NCBI GenBank assembly: GCA_025602905.1
Contig: JAHLKI010000035.1
Span: 62,001-126,000, forward strand
Source of the DNA: Phlyctochytrium arcticum
Lineage: Eukaryota; Chytridiomycota; Chytridiomycetes; Chytridiales; Chytridiaceae
Reading direction: 5' to 3'
DNA length: 64,000 nt
The notes under the pieces are model-generated. The model made no database searches, had not been told where the DNA came from, and saw nothing but the letters and a program-made list of their open reading frames with translations. The translations under genes and the position numbers were made by a program. This document shows, piece by piece, positions 21,306 through 33,042 of this stretch. Within the stretch, counting starts at the first letter, position 1. Each line of letters opens with the position of its first letter.

Positions 21306-24300
21306 ATGACATTCGGTGGAGGTTTCGGTGGAGGACGGTCGCGTGGACGCGGGGCGTTCAAAGGAAAATATAGGGGAGGAAAGAGAGACCGTAGAAATTG
21401 GTCGTCATATCGGGCAAATAGTGCTCACTATGCCAATGGATCTACGGCTGAGAATGCAGAGGCCGAACAGGGTGCATCGGCTGCTGATATTGTGGAAGAC
21501 TTACACGCTCAGAACCAAGAACATGCCGAACCGAGAAGCATTCCTTGGGGAGAAGACACTGCGGACACCCTCGATTCTTTGGAGGAGAGCAAGGCAGAGG
21601 TTCGGACTCGCGATGAAATGGACGAGAAGATGGGATTCTTTCGGTATAGTGAAGGACCGGAGAGGTTGGGGTGGATGGTGAATATGCACCCAGTAAGGAA
21701 TCTGTTTGTTTATATTTGACATTGGTTGCTCAATTCATTGTGTTAGACAACCTTATTCGATGGGGAATGGCCCAGTGGCAAGTCCGCTGTTGATCTCTAC
21801 TTCTTGGACGAGTCTGGTGGAAGTTTCAAATCCACGGTGGTGTACGAGCCTTACTTCTGTGTGATGTGCAAGGTAAAAGTCTACCCACCCTACACACCTA
21901 TATCTACGATTGACCATTTTCAATCAATAGCCCGGCACTGAGGCAGAAGTAGAGGAATACATAAGGCGACGTTTCGATAAAGTTATTCTTTCGGTTGAAC
22001 GTTTGGTGAAAGAAGATTTGAGTCTGGTGAGGACGAGGAATACTTCGAGTTGTCCACTTGTGCTGATGGCGCATAACAGCCAAATCACTTGCTTGGACAT
22101 CAGCGAGCAGTTTTGAAGCTGCGTTTCTGGAACATGCAGAATCTACTCGCAGTCAGAAAGGTGCTTCTGCCTGCCGCTTTGCGGAATAAGGCCAAAAAAG
22201 AAACGACCGGCGCGTATGAGGAAGTTGCCGAGTAAGCAGCCCCCCAATGGTACCACAGACTTTTACTCGCGCTAACTTTTATTAGGATGACGAATCCTCA
22301 AACTTCAATCGATCAACCACAACAAAAGAGTAATCGTGAGACGCTGGACTGCATCGTTGACTTGCGTGAATACGATGTGATTTACTACACGAGAGCTGCG
22401 ATCGACTGTGGTAGGTTTCAAACGCGATCTTCTGTGCATTAATGTTCTAAATGGCTCTCGGGGTTAGATCTGCGAGTTGGACTTTGGTATTCCGTTAAAG
22501 CTGTGCAAAGCTCCATAGTATTGGTGCCGCGGCCAGACATCGTGAAGCGTGCTGACCCAGTGGTCTTGGCGTACGATATTGAAACCACAAAACTCCCACT
22601 TAAATTTCCCGATGCGGCAATCGACTCCATCATGATGATATCCTATATGATTGACGGCATGGTAACCTTATTTCATTCCAATGAATGTTGACTTCCACTC
22701 ATGGGATGTTTCAGGGCTATTTAATCACTAACCGAGAAATCGTGTCTGAAGACATTGATGACTTTGTGTATACCTCCAAACCAGAATACCCAGGAAGCTT
22801 CCAAATCTTCAATGAGCCCGATGAGGTGAGAATCATTCATCTCCAGAATCTGTTGGAATTTGACACCAGCGTTTTCCTGTAGGAATCTCTCATTCGTCGG
22901 TTTTTTGAGCACATTACCAAATCTCGGCCATCAATCATTGTCACATATAACGGGGATTTCTTCGATTGGCCTTTTGTTGATGCCCGAGCTAGAGAAAATG
23001 GCATCGATATGACAGCGGTCAGTGGCTCGGTAAAGTCTTGTCCTTTTGTGGCATGCTGATATTTGTGTAGGAGATCGGTTTCTATAAGGATTCCAGTGAC
23101 GAATACAAGTCATTCTATGCGGGACATATGGATGCATTTTGTTGGGTCAAACGTGACAGTTATCTTCCCCAAGGAAGTCAGGGCTTGAAGGTTTGTTTTG
23201 CAACAACACATGAGATTCGTGCATGATAATGACGAAGATTTTTAGGCTGTTACCACGGCCAAATTGGGCTATAATCCAATGGAACTCGATCCAGAAGATA
23301 TGACAAGGTAAGAATTTGTGGTGCCTTCCTGATTTTCTCAACATCTGAATAATTCAACTTTAGATTTGCGGCCGAACAACCACAAGTATTGGCGCAATAT
23401 TCAGTCTCCGACGCGGTTGCGACCTACTACCTCTACATGAAATACGTTCACCCTTTCGTATTCTCCTTGTGTAACATCATTCCCATGAATCCAGATGATG
23501 TGCTGCGAAGAGGTTCCGGCACATTGTGTGAAGCCTTGCTGATGGTATGCAGATCACGCGAGTTGTCTCCTGTACATGCTCTGAGCAACATCTAGGTGGA
23601 AGCATACAAGGCTGGAATTATCATGCCGAATAAGCACACGGACAAAGTTGGGCAGTTCTTCGAAGGACATCTTCTCGAAAGTGAAACATATGTCGGAGGT
23701 CACGTCGAGGCTTTGGAGGCTGGTGTATTCCGGAGCGACCTGCCCGTGAAGTTCCGTTTGGTACCTGAGGCCTTCCAGCAGGTAGAGTGCGGCTCCTGTA
23801 AGCATAGAAACACCTGCTAATCTTTTTTCGGTGGTAGTTAATCGATGAAATTGACGCGGCTTTGAAGTTCAGTATAGTGGTGGAAGGGAAGCTGAAACTT
23901 GAAGATGTGACCAACTACGACGAAGTATGCCGAGTTTCTTATGCACTATACAGAGCATTTACTCACCACAAACTTCACTTAGGTCCGCAGCGCTATAATA
24001 CAGAATCTCGAGGAGCTTCGGGACGTGCCAAACCGATTGGAGAAGCCATCAATCTATCATTTGGATGTTGCCGCTATGTACCCCAATATCATTCTGACGA
24101 ATCGTTTACAACCCGATGCCATTGTTTCGGAGGAGGCATGCGCTGCTTGCGACTTCAATCAGGGTCCTGGAAGCTCATGTCAACGAAATATGGAATGGTC
24201 TTGGCGTGGGGAATACTTTCCAGCCAAAAAAAGCGAGTACAACATGATCCGGAATCAAATTCAGCAAGAGAAGTTTCCGGGAAGATTTCCCAACGATCCC

Positions 24301-27300
24301 GCCCGAGCATTTCATGATCTACGCCCAGGAGAGCAATTCGCACAAATCAAGAAGCGAATGTCTACATACAGTCGGAAGGTTTATAACAAAATCCACGAAA
24401 CCAAAGTTGTTTCGAAAGAGAGTGTCGTCTGTCAGCGTGAAAATCCATTCTACGTCGACACAGTGCGTGCCTTCCGAGATCGTCGATATGAATATAAGGG
24501 ACTGTTGAAAACCTGGAAGAAGAAGCTTGATGAGGCTACAGCAGCCGGTGACCTCACCAAGGTGGATGAGGCTAAGAGATTGATCGTTGTGTACGACTCC
24601 CTTCAATTAGCCCATAAGTAAGATATGACCACAACGTATTTTGCCAGGTTTACATACTAATCTGAGTAATAGGTGTATTCTGAACTCGTTTTATGGATAT
24701 GTGATGAGAAAGGGTGCTCGCTGGTATTCAATGGAGATGGCAGGAATTGTGTGTCTCACTGGAGCTCGAATTATTCAGTTAGCGAGAACTCGTATCGACC
24801 AAATTGGCAGACCTCTAGAACTGGATACGGACGGAATCTGGTGTATGTTCCCCGCAACCTTCCCAGAAAACTTTGCCTTCAAATTAGCAAACGGGAAAAT
24901 GTTTCCCATCTCATACCCTTGCGTCATGTTGAACCACTTGGTGCATGACCAATTTACAAATCATCAGTATCAACAGCTAAGCGATCCGGAAAAGAAACTA
25001 TACGCAACACAGAGCGAAAACAGTATTTTTTTTGAGGTGGATGGTCCATACCGAGCCATGATTTTGCCATCAAGTACCGAAGAGGACAAGCTCTTGAAAA
25101 AGCGTTATGCCGTCTTCAATGATGATGGAAGCTTGGCCGAGCTAAAAGGATTCGAAGTTAAGCGTCGTGGAGAGCTGAAGCTTATCAAAATTTTCCAAAG
25201 TCAACTCTTCAAAGTTTTCCTCGACGGCACAACTTTAGAAGAGTGTTATACCTCAGTTGCCAACGTGACGAACCAGTGGCTGGATATCCTGTATACCAAA
25301 GGTGCTGGAGTTGGAGACGCTGAGCTATTTGATCTGATTTCCGAAAATCGAAGTATGAGTAAAAGTCTTGAAGAATATGGTGCTCAAAAGTCAACCTCGA
25401 TTAGTACCGCAAAGCGATTGGCGGAATTTTTGGGCGACCAAATGGTGAAGGATAAAGGTCTGAATTGTCGCTTTATCATATCGGCAAGGCCATACGGGTT
25501 GCCGGTCAGTGACCGAGCCATCCCTGTGGTGATTTTCCATACGGAGTCTGGCGTGAAGAAGCATTACCTGCGGAAGTGGTTGCGCGACTCGTCGCTGCAA
25601 ACCTTTGACATTAGAGACATATTGGATTGGAAATACTATCTGGAGCGATTCGGTAGTGTCATTCAAAAGTTGATTACGATTCCGGCTGCAATGCAAGGTG
25701 TCAAAAATCCTGTGCCTCGTGTGCGACATCCAGATTGGATGCAGAAAAGACTTGCGGCCAAAGATGACAAAACGAAGCAGTTCCGCATCACAGAGTTGTT
25801 TCCCAAGGCGTCTGCTCTTCCTCCCGTTGATACCGAGGACAATGGCGATAGCGAAGGCGTTGAAAACGTAGACCCAATTTCAACTGAGCGGGCGATCTTG
25901 GATGTAGAAGATTTCGGTCGTAGCGCTGCATCCAAATCTGTTCTTTCAAATGGACGAATCGTTCCAGTTGTGCACAAAATTACCAAAGTTTTGGGGAAGC
26001 GTAAAGGTCGCAACAACAACAACAGCAATGTCATGGACATACCCGAGGAGGATCCAAATGAGCCAGCTCCGGATATGCATGAAGATTACCCCTCATGGGT
26101 CGCCTATCAGAAACGCAAATGGAAACGACAGCGTGCGCAGCGACAGGCGGAGACAGCAATGTTTGGTAGTCGGTCCCGGCCCAGTAATCAGCTTCGGGGC
26201 GGCGTAGGCAAATTCTTGCGGCAGCAAGCACGCAACATTCTAGCCTCGAGTTGGCAAGTTCTACACATTGCGGAAACAGAGTCGCCAGGCGAGTTTCGCG
26301 TGTGGGCCCTGATTCATGATGATTTGCAAGCGATTACCATCAGTGTCCCGAGAACGTTTTTCGTAAACAGTCGCATCTCGGATCCGGACGAACATACCGA
26401 GAAAGCGGGAATGACAATGACCCGCAGGGTGAGAACTCTTCCCCGATGCCATCCCTGTTTGTTCCTGTACGAAATGCGGATGTCGGAAGCCTTTTACCGT
26501 GACAACTTGGGATTGTTCTCTGCTATGTCTGACCACCAAGAAATCGAAGGAGTCTATGAACTTCAAGTCCCACTCCTCTTTCGAGCACTGATCAAAATGG
26601 GCTGTATTGCGCAAGTTGATAAGAATCGTGTTTTAAGTGGGCGGGGATTGGATCAAGGATTTGAACTTGATGAAATCAACCATACCTCTATCGACAATCA
26701 AACCCCGTACCTTCCTCCCACAGTCAAGCTAAATTATCTGTTCCTGTTTCGCACTTCTCATAACAACCGGCAAATCATTGGTTTGTTTTCCACAACCCTC
26801 AAAGCTGGATGGGTGTTTATCGTTGATGGTGCACGAAATCGCGATGCTGTACCCAACGTTTCCCGCCTCTATAGTGAAATGGCCCAGGAATACCACGATG
26901 CAACAACGCCTTCCCAGAACTCCCAAGACGACTCACGGCTTTTCGAATATCCCTCGGAGCTTGATATTTCCGTCACACTTCACAAAACCGAAATGGACGC
27001 CGTTACCGCTGTGAATAAGCAGCTCAAGACGTATCAGGAACAGCGGCGGGGCCCAACCATCCTCGCAGTTCAGAGCTCAAAGGGCCTCCAGGAACTACAA
27101 ATAGACGGGCTGTCTCTTTTATCCGACTTTCCGACCTTTACCGTCCCCGTCAACAAGAAAGATACCGCCTTTCCCGCCTTGGGGTGGCAGCAGTATGCCT
27201 GTAAACGCCTGATTTCACATTACTTTGAATTGAAAGACTTGCTTGCAGAGAAAATGGCTCTGGCGCGTTATGCCGATGTACCATTTTGCAATATCGGTCA

Positions 27301-29152
27301 CGATTACACATCGTTCCTGGCAGACTTGGGCTTTGCACGACGACTGAAGCGCGCTGATATGGTGCTGTGGTACTCAAACTCGGATATGCCTGATCTCGGC
27401 GGACACGAACATGACGATTATCGTGTGGAGCTGGATGAGTTGATTAATCCGGAGATCAATAATCCGGGCTGTTACGAAAAAGTATGCATCGAGCTATCAG
27501 TGTGGGACCTCACCATCAATACTTTTATGCAATCAGGTCTGATGACAGAGGTGGAGGGAGGTGGCTCAGGCCTGGGAGCAGTCGCGACATCCGTGCAGCG
27601 CATAGGACATTTCATGGATGACTTTACCAAAACGGAAGGAGAGGAGGTCTCGGATGATCACATTCGTGGCGGCTCGTCCAACGGGGAAACGTTGTCCCCA
27701 CTGACGTTCAGTATTCTGAAATCTATGGTGATGGGCTGGGCGGATGACGTACGGAAACAGAATCGGCTGGCATCCTGTATGCTTGAGCATCTGTATCGGT
27801 GGATCACGTCTCCCGCTTCGCGATTTTTTGATCCGGTTATCCATTCGCTGATTCACGACTTGATGCGCCGAGTGTTTATGGAAATGATGGCCGAGTTTAA
27901 GCGCCTGGGAAGTACTGTCGTGTACGCCACATTTGACAAGGTTGTTTTGGCGACCAGCAAAAATGACTTTCCCAGTGCAATCGTATATGGCCCATATATC
28001 ACTGACGCCTTTGCCAAGAAGAGCCTGTTTGAGACGATGGAATTCAAAATCGAGCGGTATTGGGGCTACCTGCTCTGGATGGACCCTCACAACTTTGGTG
28101 GTGTTGTGTGTGAGAATGTCAATGACTTGCTCGAAGAAGCGGATCGGAACCGGAAAATCCAGCGTGCTGTGAATTCTGCACCTCTACCCGTGGAAGACGA
28201 GGATGCTCAGCCTAAAGTATTGCCGGTGCTTATGGCCGATATGGAGTGGAACATTGGGGAATATTTGCCACCCGCAGTCCAACAACGCTTTCTCAAGACT
28301 CTGGCCGAGTACATTTACAAAGTGCTCAAATACAAAGAGCAGTATATTGCCACAGGGCAGTCTTCGGGTGTTCGCGACTCCGAGACCCACAATTTCACCC
28401 TGTTTTGCCGCGAACTCATCAATACGTCAGTCAAGCGTCAGCTTCTGAAAATGATACCCGAGATTATACGGCATGTCCAATCTGAAAGTGATCCTCAAGC
28501 CTATGAATTCCCCGTCTTGCCAGGTTCATACCTGACAATGACCAACACCGCCCTCGAGTTTGTCAAGTTTACGTGTGCAGTTTTAGCCTTGGATACGTGG
28601 AACCAGCGTGAAGTGCGAAATCTGAAACAGAATTTGTTGCGGTTGATTGACATTAAGGAGTTTGAGTCGAATACCGCATTCATCAATCCCTGTGAACCGT
28701 TCAAGCTTCCTCAAGTCATTTGCGGGTTTTGTAATCATTGTCGGGATCTGGACTTGACAAGGGATAAAGATTTGGTCCCACGACGAATGGACGAGTCACT
28801 ACCTGACGATCATGGCGACACGGCCGTAACATCCTACCAAACAACCCAAGGCTCCTTTTCATGTCCGGGCTGCGACTCGGAATACGACCGGGCGGCCATT
28901 GAGCAGCGTATGCTGGACGTCTGCCAGAAACGACTGGCGGCCTGGCAGCACCAAAACATTCGCTGTCCCCGCTGCAAACATACCAAAGCCCAAGACTTAA
29001 AAGATGAATGTGAGCGGTGTAACGGGAAGGTGGAGCTGGAATTTTCGCGGGACGACTTTGTGAAACGGATGAAGGTTTTTGGGAGTATTGCCAAATGTAA
29101 CCAGTTCCATATTTTGGCGGATGTGGTCAAATGGGTCATGACTCTGATATAA
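21306..29152 (+). CDS. POL2: DNA polymerase epsilon catalytic subunit
   Basis: Leading-strand replicase, B-family polymerase with 3'-5' proofreading exonuclease. Fifteen exons: 21306-21692, 21747-21872, 21931-22026, 22080-22231, 22286-22410, 22468-22661, 22715-22825, 22883-23017, 23071-23190, 23246-23307, 23364-23544, 23596-23781, 23838-23924, 23983-24617, 24673-29152; 2,358 aa (yeast 2,222, human 2,286). Exo I AYDIETTK (about 332), Exo [12 protein letters not shown] (about 420) and Exo [16 protein letters not shown] (about 520) are intact. Polymerase motif [16 protein letters not shown] (about 685), motif [12 protein letters not shown] (about 870) and motif C LDTDGIWC (about 918). The degenerate C-terminal polymerase half and the two Cys clusters (CGFCNHC...CPGC and CPRC...CERC) that bind Dpb2 follow. 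The N-terminus has an RGG-like [13 protein letters not shown]. All introns lie in the 5' 3.4 kb; the last exon is 4.5 kb. Confidence 0.98.
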
Positions 29153-29309
29153 TAGCGGACAAGAATCGTTTGTGGGACTTTTGCAACTTGTAACATAATT
29201 TATTTTCTTGTAACTTTTTTTCTTCTTCTTCTTTTCAAATCAATTAAATGTGTTCATCCTGCGAGAATATCTTTGACTCCGAATGATTTTTAATGCTTTT
29301 TACCGTTTG

Positions 29310-29545
29310 CTCAGGGATCTAGTCTTTACAACCACAGTTGCATAACGCTTTGTCGCCCCCAGTGTTTAACCATCAAGTAATGGGTCTCCGAGATCAACAG
29401 GATTGTTGTGGACACTGCTTTGGGGCCCCCTTGTACCCAATTTTGAGGTGACGGATTTGACCAGATAGGCATCCGTTTGATGAAAGGCTGCAGATCCCAC
29501 TAATGTAAAACCCGTGAGAAGAAAGATTAGTATGGCGCAGCCATA
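29310..29545 (-). pseudogene. Decayed duplicate of the 3' part of the SAXO4-like gene
   Basis: Matches, with many substitutions and indels, the 3' end of the intact SAXO4-like gene. CTTTACAACCACAGTTGCA at about 29326 matches its last exon. The segment 29381-29510 (GTTGTGGACACTGC, CTTGTACCCAATTTTGAGGT) matches its exon 5 at about 30515-30650. The region between these two blocks is deleted. It sits directly after the real POL2 3' flank, the position expected for one arm of a tandem duplication. Confidence 0.75.
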
Positions 29546-29569
29546 CATTTGTTTCTAGAAAAAACCTTG

Positions 29570-30010
29570 TTTTCAAGACTCGGAGACCCACAATTTGGCC
29601 GCCAACTCAACAATACTTTAGTCAAGCGTTCAGCTCCTGAAAACGATACCCGACATGTCAAAAACCTGATTCTAGAGCCTCTGTACACACCTGACCATCC
29701 TGCGGTTTTGGATATTTGGACCCAGCGGACCCTTAACCAGAATATTTTACGGTCAGTTGATATTTGAGTCAAATACGGTCGTGTGAACCATAAGTCAGTT
29801 GTAGGTTTTTTTGCAAGTGGTATAGGTTTGATTAGGGAATTATCGTGGGATGATTTTGTGAAGCGGGTTTGTGGAAGCATTTTGCTACATGTAACCAGTT
29901 TCCAGGTTGTGACGGATGGGGGTCATGAATTTGATATAAAGGACTGGGGGGTAGCCTTTTGCAAATCTGTAAGATAATGTATTTTCTCGTACATTTTTTT
30001 TTCTTTGGGA
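29570..30010 (+). pseudogene. Decayed duplicate of the POL2 3' end
   Basis: Fragments of the POL2 last exon from about 28370 to its 3' UTR are recognisable in order. GACTCGGAGACCCACAATTT matches 28377 onward, then GTCAAGCGTTCAGCTCCTGA, GGATATTTGGACCCAGCG, GATGATTTTGTGAAGCGG, ATGTAACCAGTTTCCA, and the AT-rich UTR TGTATTTTCTCGTACATTTT. Large internal deletions (including the Cys-cluster coding part) and frame changes remove any coding capacity. It adjoins the intact SAXO4-like 3' end. Confidence 0.8.
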
Positions 30011-30085
30011 ATCAGTTGAACGTTTTTTCTTTTCGTCCTGCAGTTACTTGTATCTTGACTACTACAAAAATGCTTTATACCATTA

Positions 30086-31833
30086 CTACCCTTTACAACC
30101 ACAGTTGCAGGACGCTTTAGTCCCCCCAAACTTGACCTGATTCGGTTTCAACGCGTCCAGTCCTCGATCCCCCGTACGTCTCGCGCAGGCTTGCATAGGA
30201 TGTAAATGTCCTCGCTATGTCGCAAAAAATATTAGAGCCATTGTAAAAAAAAAGAAAAATTGAATGAGTAACGTTACCATGGCTTCTTCATTGAGTACAT
30301 CGAGATTGTACTCGAATTTGTTTCCGCGGGTGAACCCGGTGGGTTTCTCGGATGTCCCGTCTAGCCGGGGGATGGGTGGAATGATGGTTTGGTGTGGGGC
30401 CGTGTACCTAAACATTCATACAAAAAAATAAATGAGAAAAAGAGTTATTTCCTTTTTGCAGTCAAAAGGGAATGTTTACCGTTCACATGTCTCAGTGTTG
30501 AACCGGATCCGGGGATCGAGCACGGGATCGCCTAGGTAGACGGGGTTGTTGCGGACACTGCCTTGAGGTTCCTTGTACCCGATTTTGAGGTCACGGATTT
30601 GGCCCGATAGGTATTTATTTGACGACGGTTGCAGATTCCGGTGCACTAATCTGTTTAAATACCGTGGGATCAGTATTTGCGCAGCAGTGGGGGACGCGGC
30701 TTGCTTACCTGGTTGTGCTGGTCCAAGAGTCGGGATCATGCTCGGGACACTTTTTGCCCTCATTTGTATTATCGGAAAGAATGTTTCCGTGGTAGGATCG
30801 GGTATACCCGTCTTCATCCATGCGGGTTGTGTTGTAGTCTTTCCAGTCCCGTTCTGCTATGGGTAGTTTCTTGGGCAACTAGTTCCAAAAAGTTTAAGTA
30901 TACCACCTGTGATTTCCAAGAGATGGAAGAATATTACCTCGATCCAGTCTGTATCTGTGCCATTTCCGAACGATTCCAAATGGCCCCGGTCAGTTGTGTA
31001 GGCAGAATCAGACGGTGCAATACAGGATCGATCAAATCTGCTACCCTTGTAGACGAGACGTTCTGGGTCATAGCTTGTTTTCATGGTGCTATGCATATCT
31101 CGGAACGTCTGTAGATTTTTTTTTAATTTGAAGGTGGAGCTTTGATATATGGCCCCCCACTTACGCTGCCGTCCTTGGTTATGTTGTATTTTGGGGGCAT
31201 CCGTGTGAATCCCGTGTCAGTAAGTGATGAGAGGTCATGGGCATGGGCGGTTGTTTCCTTGGGTGGAACAAAGAATTTTCCATATGTGGTCCCAAACGGT
31301 TCTGGGATGCTTGAGTGTGCAAAAAGTCAGCTATGTGGCTCCTCAAAAATAGATAGGGAAAAATTATGACATTACTTGAACTCTGGTCCTTCATCTACTT
31401 GTTTGTCGTATTCAACATATGGGACGACATTTTTCGAATATCCGGTCCCCGTTTTCCGCATAAGGGCTGGTATGTACATGCCGCTATCCGCTTTTCTCGC
31501 CCCGCCGGCCGTTCCCCCATAACTAGATTTCATCAGACGGCTATTACTTGCATGGTAATTTGTGTTGTGGGTCGTTGAATAGGCTGTTGAATAAAAATGA
31601 CGTGGATCCCGGACGGGCCCCTTGGAGCAGGTAATATAGGGCGTTGCGCTCACATCATTGGCATTGAGGGGAGATTCGGATGGGTTGATACAGTTGCTGT
31701 GGCGATGGTCATTTTCGATGGAGCGCCAGACGGTGGAAAGGTCTGCTTGATTTGGTAAATTTGGCAAACGATGGGCATGCTTTAGAGACAAAGCTATTGT
31801 GGGTTGTAGCGGTGGTTGAAGCACTGCAGCCAT
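30086..31833 (-). CDS. SAXO4/PPP1R32-like flagellar microtubule-associated protein
   Basis: Seven exons: 31376-31833, 31165-31309, 30938-31108, 30709-30878, 30480-30650, 30278-30407, 30086-30214; 457 aa, close to human PPP1R32/SAXO4 (about 425). Shared features: an N-terminal FYSTAYSTTHNTNY block (human YATSYCTAYG), then RKTGTGYSKNVVPYV (human GTGYKSN), PFGTTYGKFFVPP, MKTSYDPERLVYKG, RNNPVYLGDPVLDP, and EKPTGFTRGNKFEYN (human EPTGFSLNNPMY). Repeated GTGY/TxY motifs are typical of proteins that bind the inside or surface of axonemal doublets. A role in the zoospore flagellum is inferred. The last exon was joined by frame only and is the least certain. Its 3' end was involved in a tandem duplication with POL2 (29310-30010). 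Confidence 0.75.
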
Positions 31834-32050
31834 TTTTTCCCTCAGATTTTGCTAAACCAGTCGAATGTAAAATAGGAGTTTGAAAAAAGTTCCTCTGGCG
31901 GCTTTGATAACTTTTTAGTATAGTATTTGTAAAAAAAGGTAAATTATTTGAGTTGGTAAGGTAAAGTTTATGCCAAACAAAACTCAGATCTATTATGTAC
32001 AGGCGGGCCCTGAAAAAAATTGGGAAAAATTCTCCGAACCAGTCATCCAT

Positions 32051-33042
32051 CTATTTTTTGAAAAACCCCTTGAGCTTATCTATTGCGCTTTCTTCTGACT
32101 TTATACTTTTCGTCGTCGAATTCCTTTTGTGGCTACTTTCTTCAATATGCTGCTGCGGTTCTGGTGGTGGTGGTGGGGAGTTGGCACCCATCATCAATTG
32201 CATCATATTGGCCATATCGACCGGTTTCCCGTTGGAATCGAGAGCACCGGCAGCAGTCAGGAGTTTGGCCACTGTCAGCATCCGATTTCGGATGTCCGCA
32301 TCCGCAAACAGCTTTACCATAATGAGGGGGCCTGTTTAGGAAAGAACCAAGTAAGTACCCCGTGTAAAGACTCTTTTTCCCCCACTCCCGCTCGCATTTT
32401 GCTTTCCCCCATCCATTTTTCCTGGCGGAAAAATGCCTGGGCCAAGAAGTGCCTCGCTTTCGCTCGGCAAACTCCTCGCTACCGCTCGCATTTGATTTTG
32501 CTTCGCAAAATCGTCCCCCCTCGCTTCGCTCGGGCTCGGACTCGCCCATCCATTTTTCCTCCGGAAAAATGTCTGGGCCAGACCTCGCTACGTCCCTCGG
32601 CCGGCCCTCCTCGCCCATCCATTTTTCCTCCGGAAAAATGTCTGGGCCAGACCTCGCTACGCTCGGGCTCGTCGGATATAAACTCACCAGGTTGCTTCAT
32701 GGGGTTGGAGGGGTGAATGTAGCCCTTTTGTTGCAAGACCATACCAAGAGCCTGAACTTCATTCAAGAGCTGAGGGTTGTTTTGAATGGCCCTAAAGATG
32801 GCCATGGCTTTTGGGTTCTTGGACAAGTCGTTCAAGACCTTGACCATGTTGGTTGAGTGTCCTGATGAATGTCCGACATGTTCAGCGTTGGGCGTACTGC
32901 TAGTGTGAAAGGTGCTGGTTGTTGGTCGACTCCGACTCTGGATCAGAGGTAATATATGGGGTGTGTGTGGAGAGCGGAGTTTTTGGCCAGTGCTGCTGAT
33001 GGGACTACGGCGGCAAGATGCGGTGCAGAGTGCTCGGAACAT
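32051..33042 (-). CDS. Small probable mitochondrial protein, unknown family
   Basis: Two exons, 32688-33042 and 32051-32331, join CCTG|GC in phase to give 211 aa. The N-terminus has Arg/Ser/Thr and few acidic residues (MFRALCTASCRRSPISSTGQ, later SRSRPTTSTFHTSS), a good mitochondrial presequence. The mature part has two similar helical stretches: LSKNPKAMAIFRAIQNNPQLL and LFADADIRNRMLTVAKLLTAA, reminiscent of Sti1/DP-type or ARM-like helices but not diagnostic. A Pro-rich patch precedes a Lys-rich C-terminus ending LKGFFKK. The single intron (32332-32687, 356 nt) is far longer than others in the window and is filled with hairpin repeats. Confidence 0.6.
32413..32668. repeat. Hairpin (double-hairpin-like) repeats inside an intron
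   Basis: Three copies of a palindrome CATTTTTCC-loop-GGAAAAATG at 32413-32434 (loop TGGC), 32551-32571 and 32620-32640 (loop TCC). Each is followed directly by a second short palindrome, TCTGG-G-CCAGA in copies 2 and 3 (weaker in copy 1). A further perfect hairpin GATTTTGC-TTC-GCAAAATC lies at 32494-32512. Between them run CTCGCTNCGCTCGG-type stretches. Copies 2 and 3 are nearly identical over about 50 bp, spaced 69 bp. Confidence 0.8.

Noticed and set aside
32142..32687. 181-codon minus-strand ORF with internal repeats in the mitochondrial-protein gene
   Set aside because: It reads across the intron's hairpin repeats. The two-exon model with GTGAGT and CAG signals gives a coherent protein instead.
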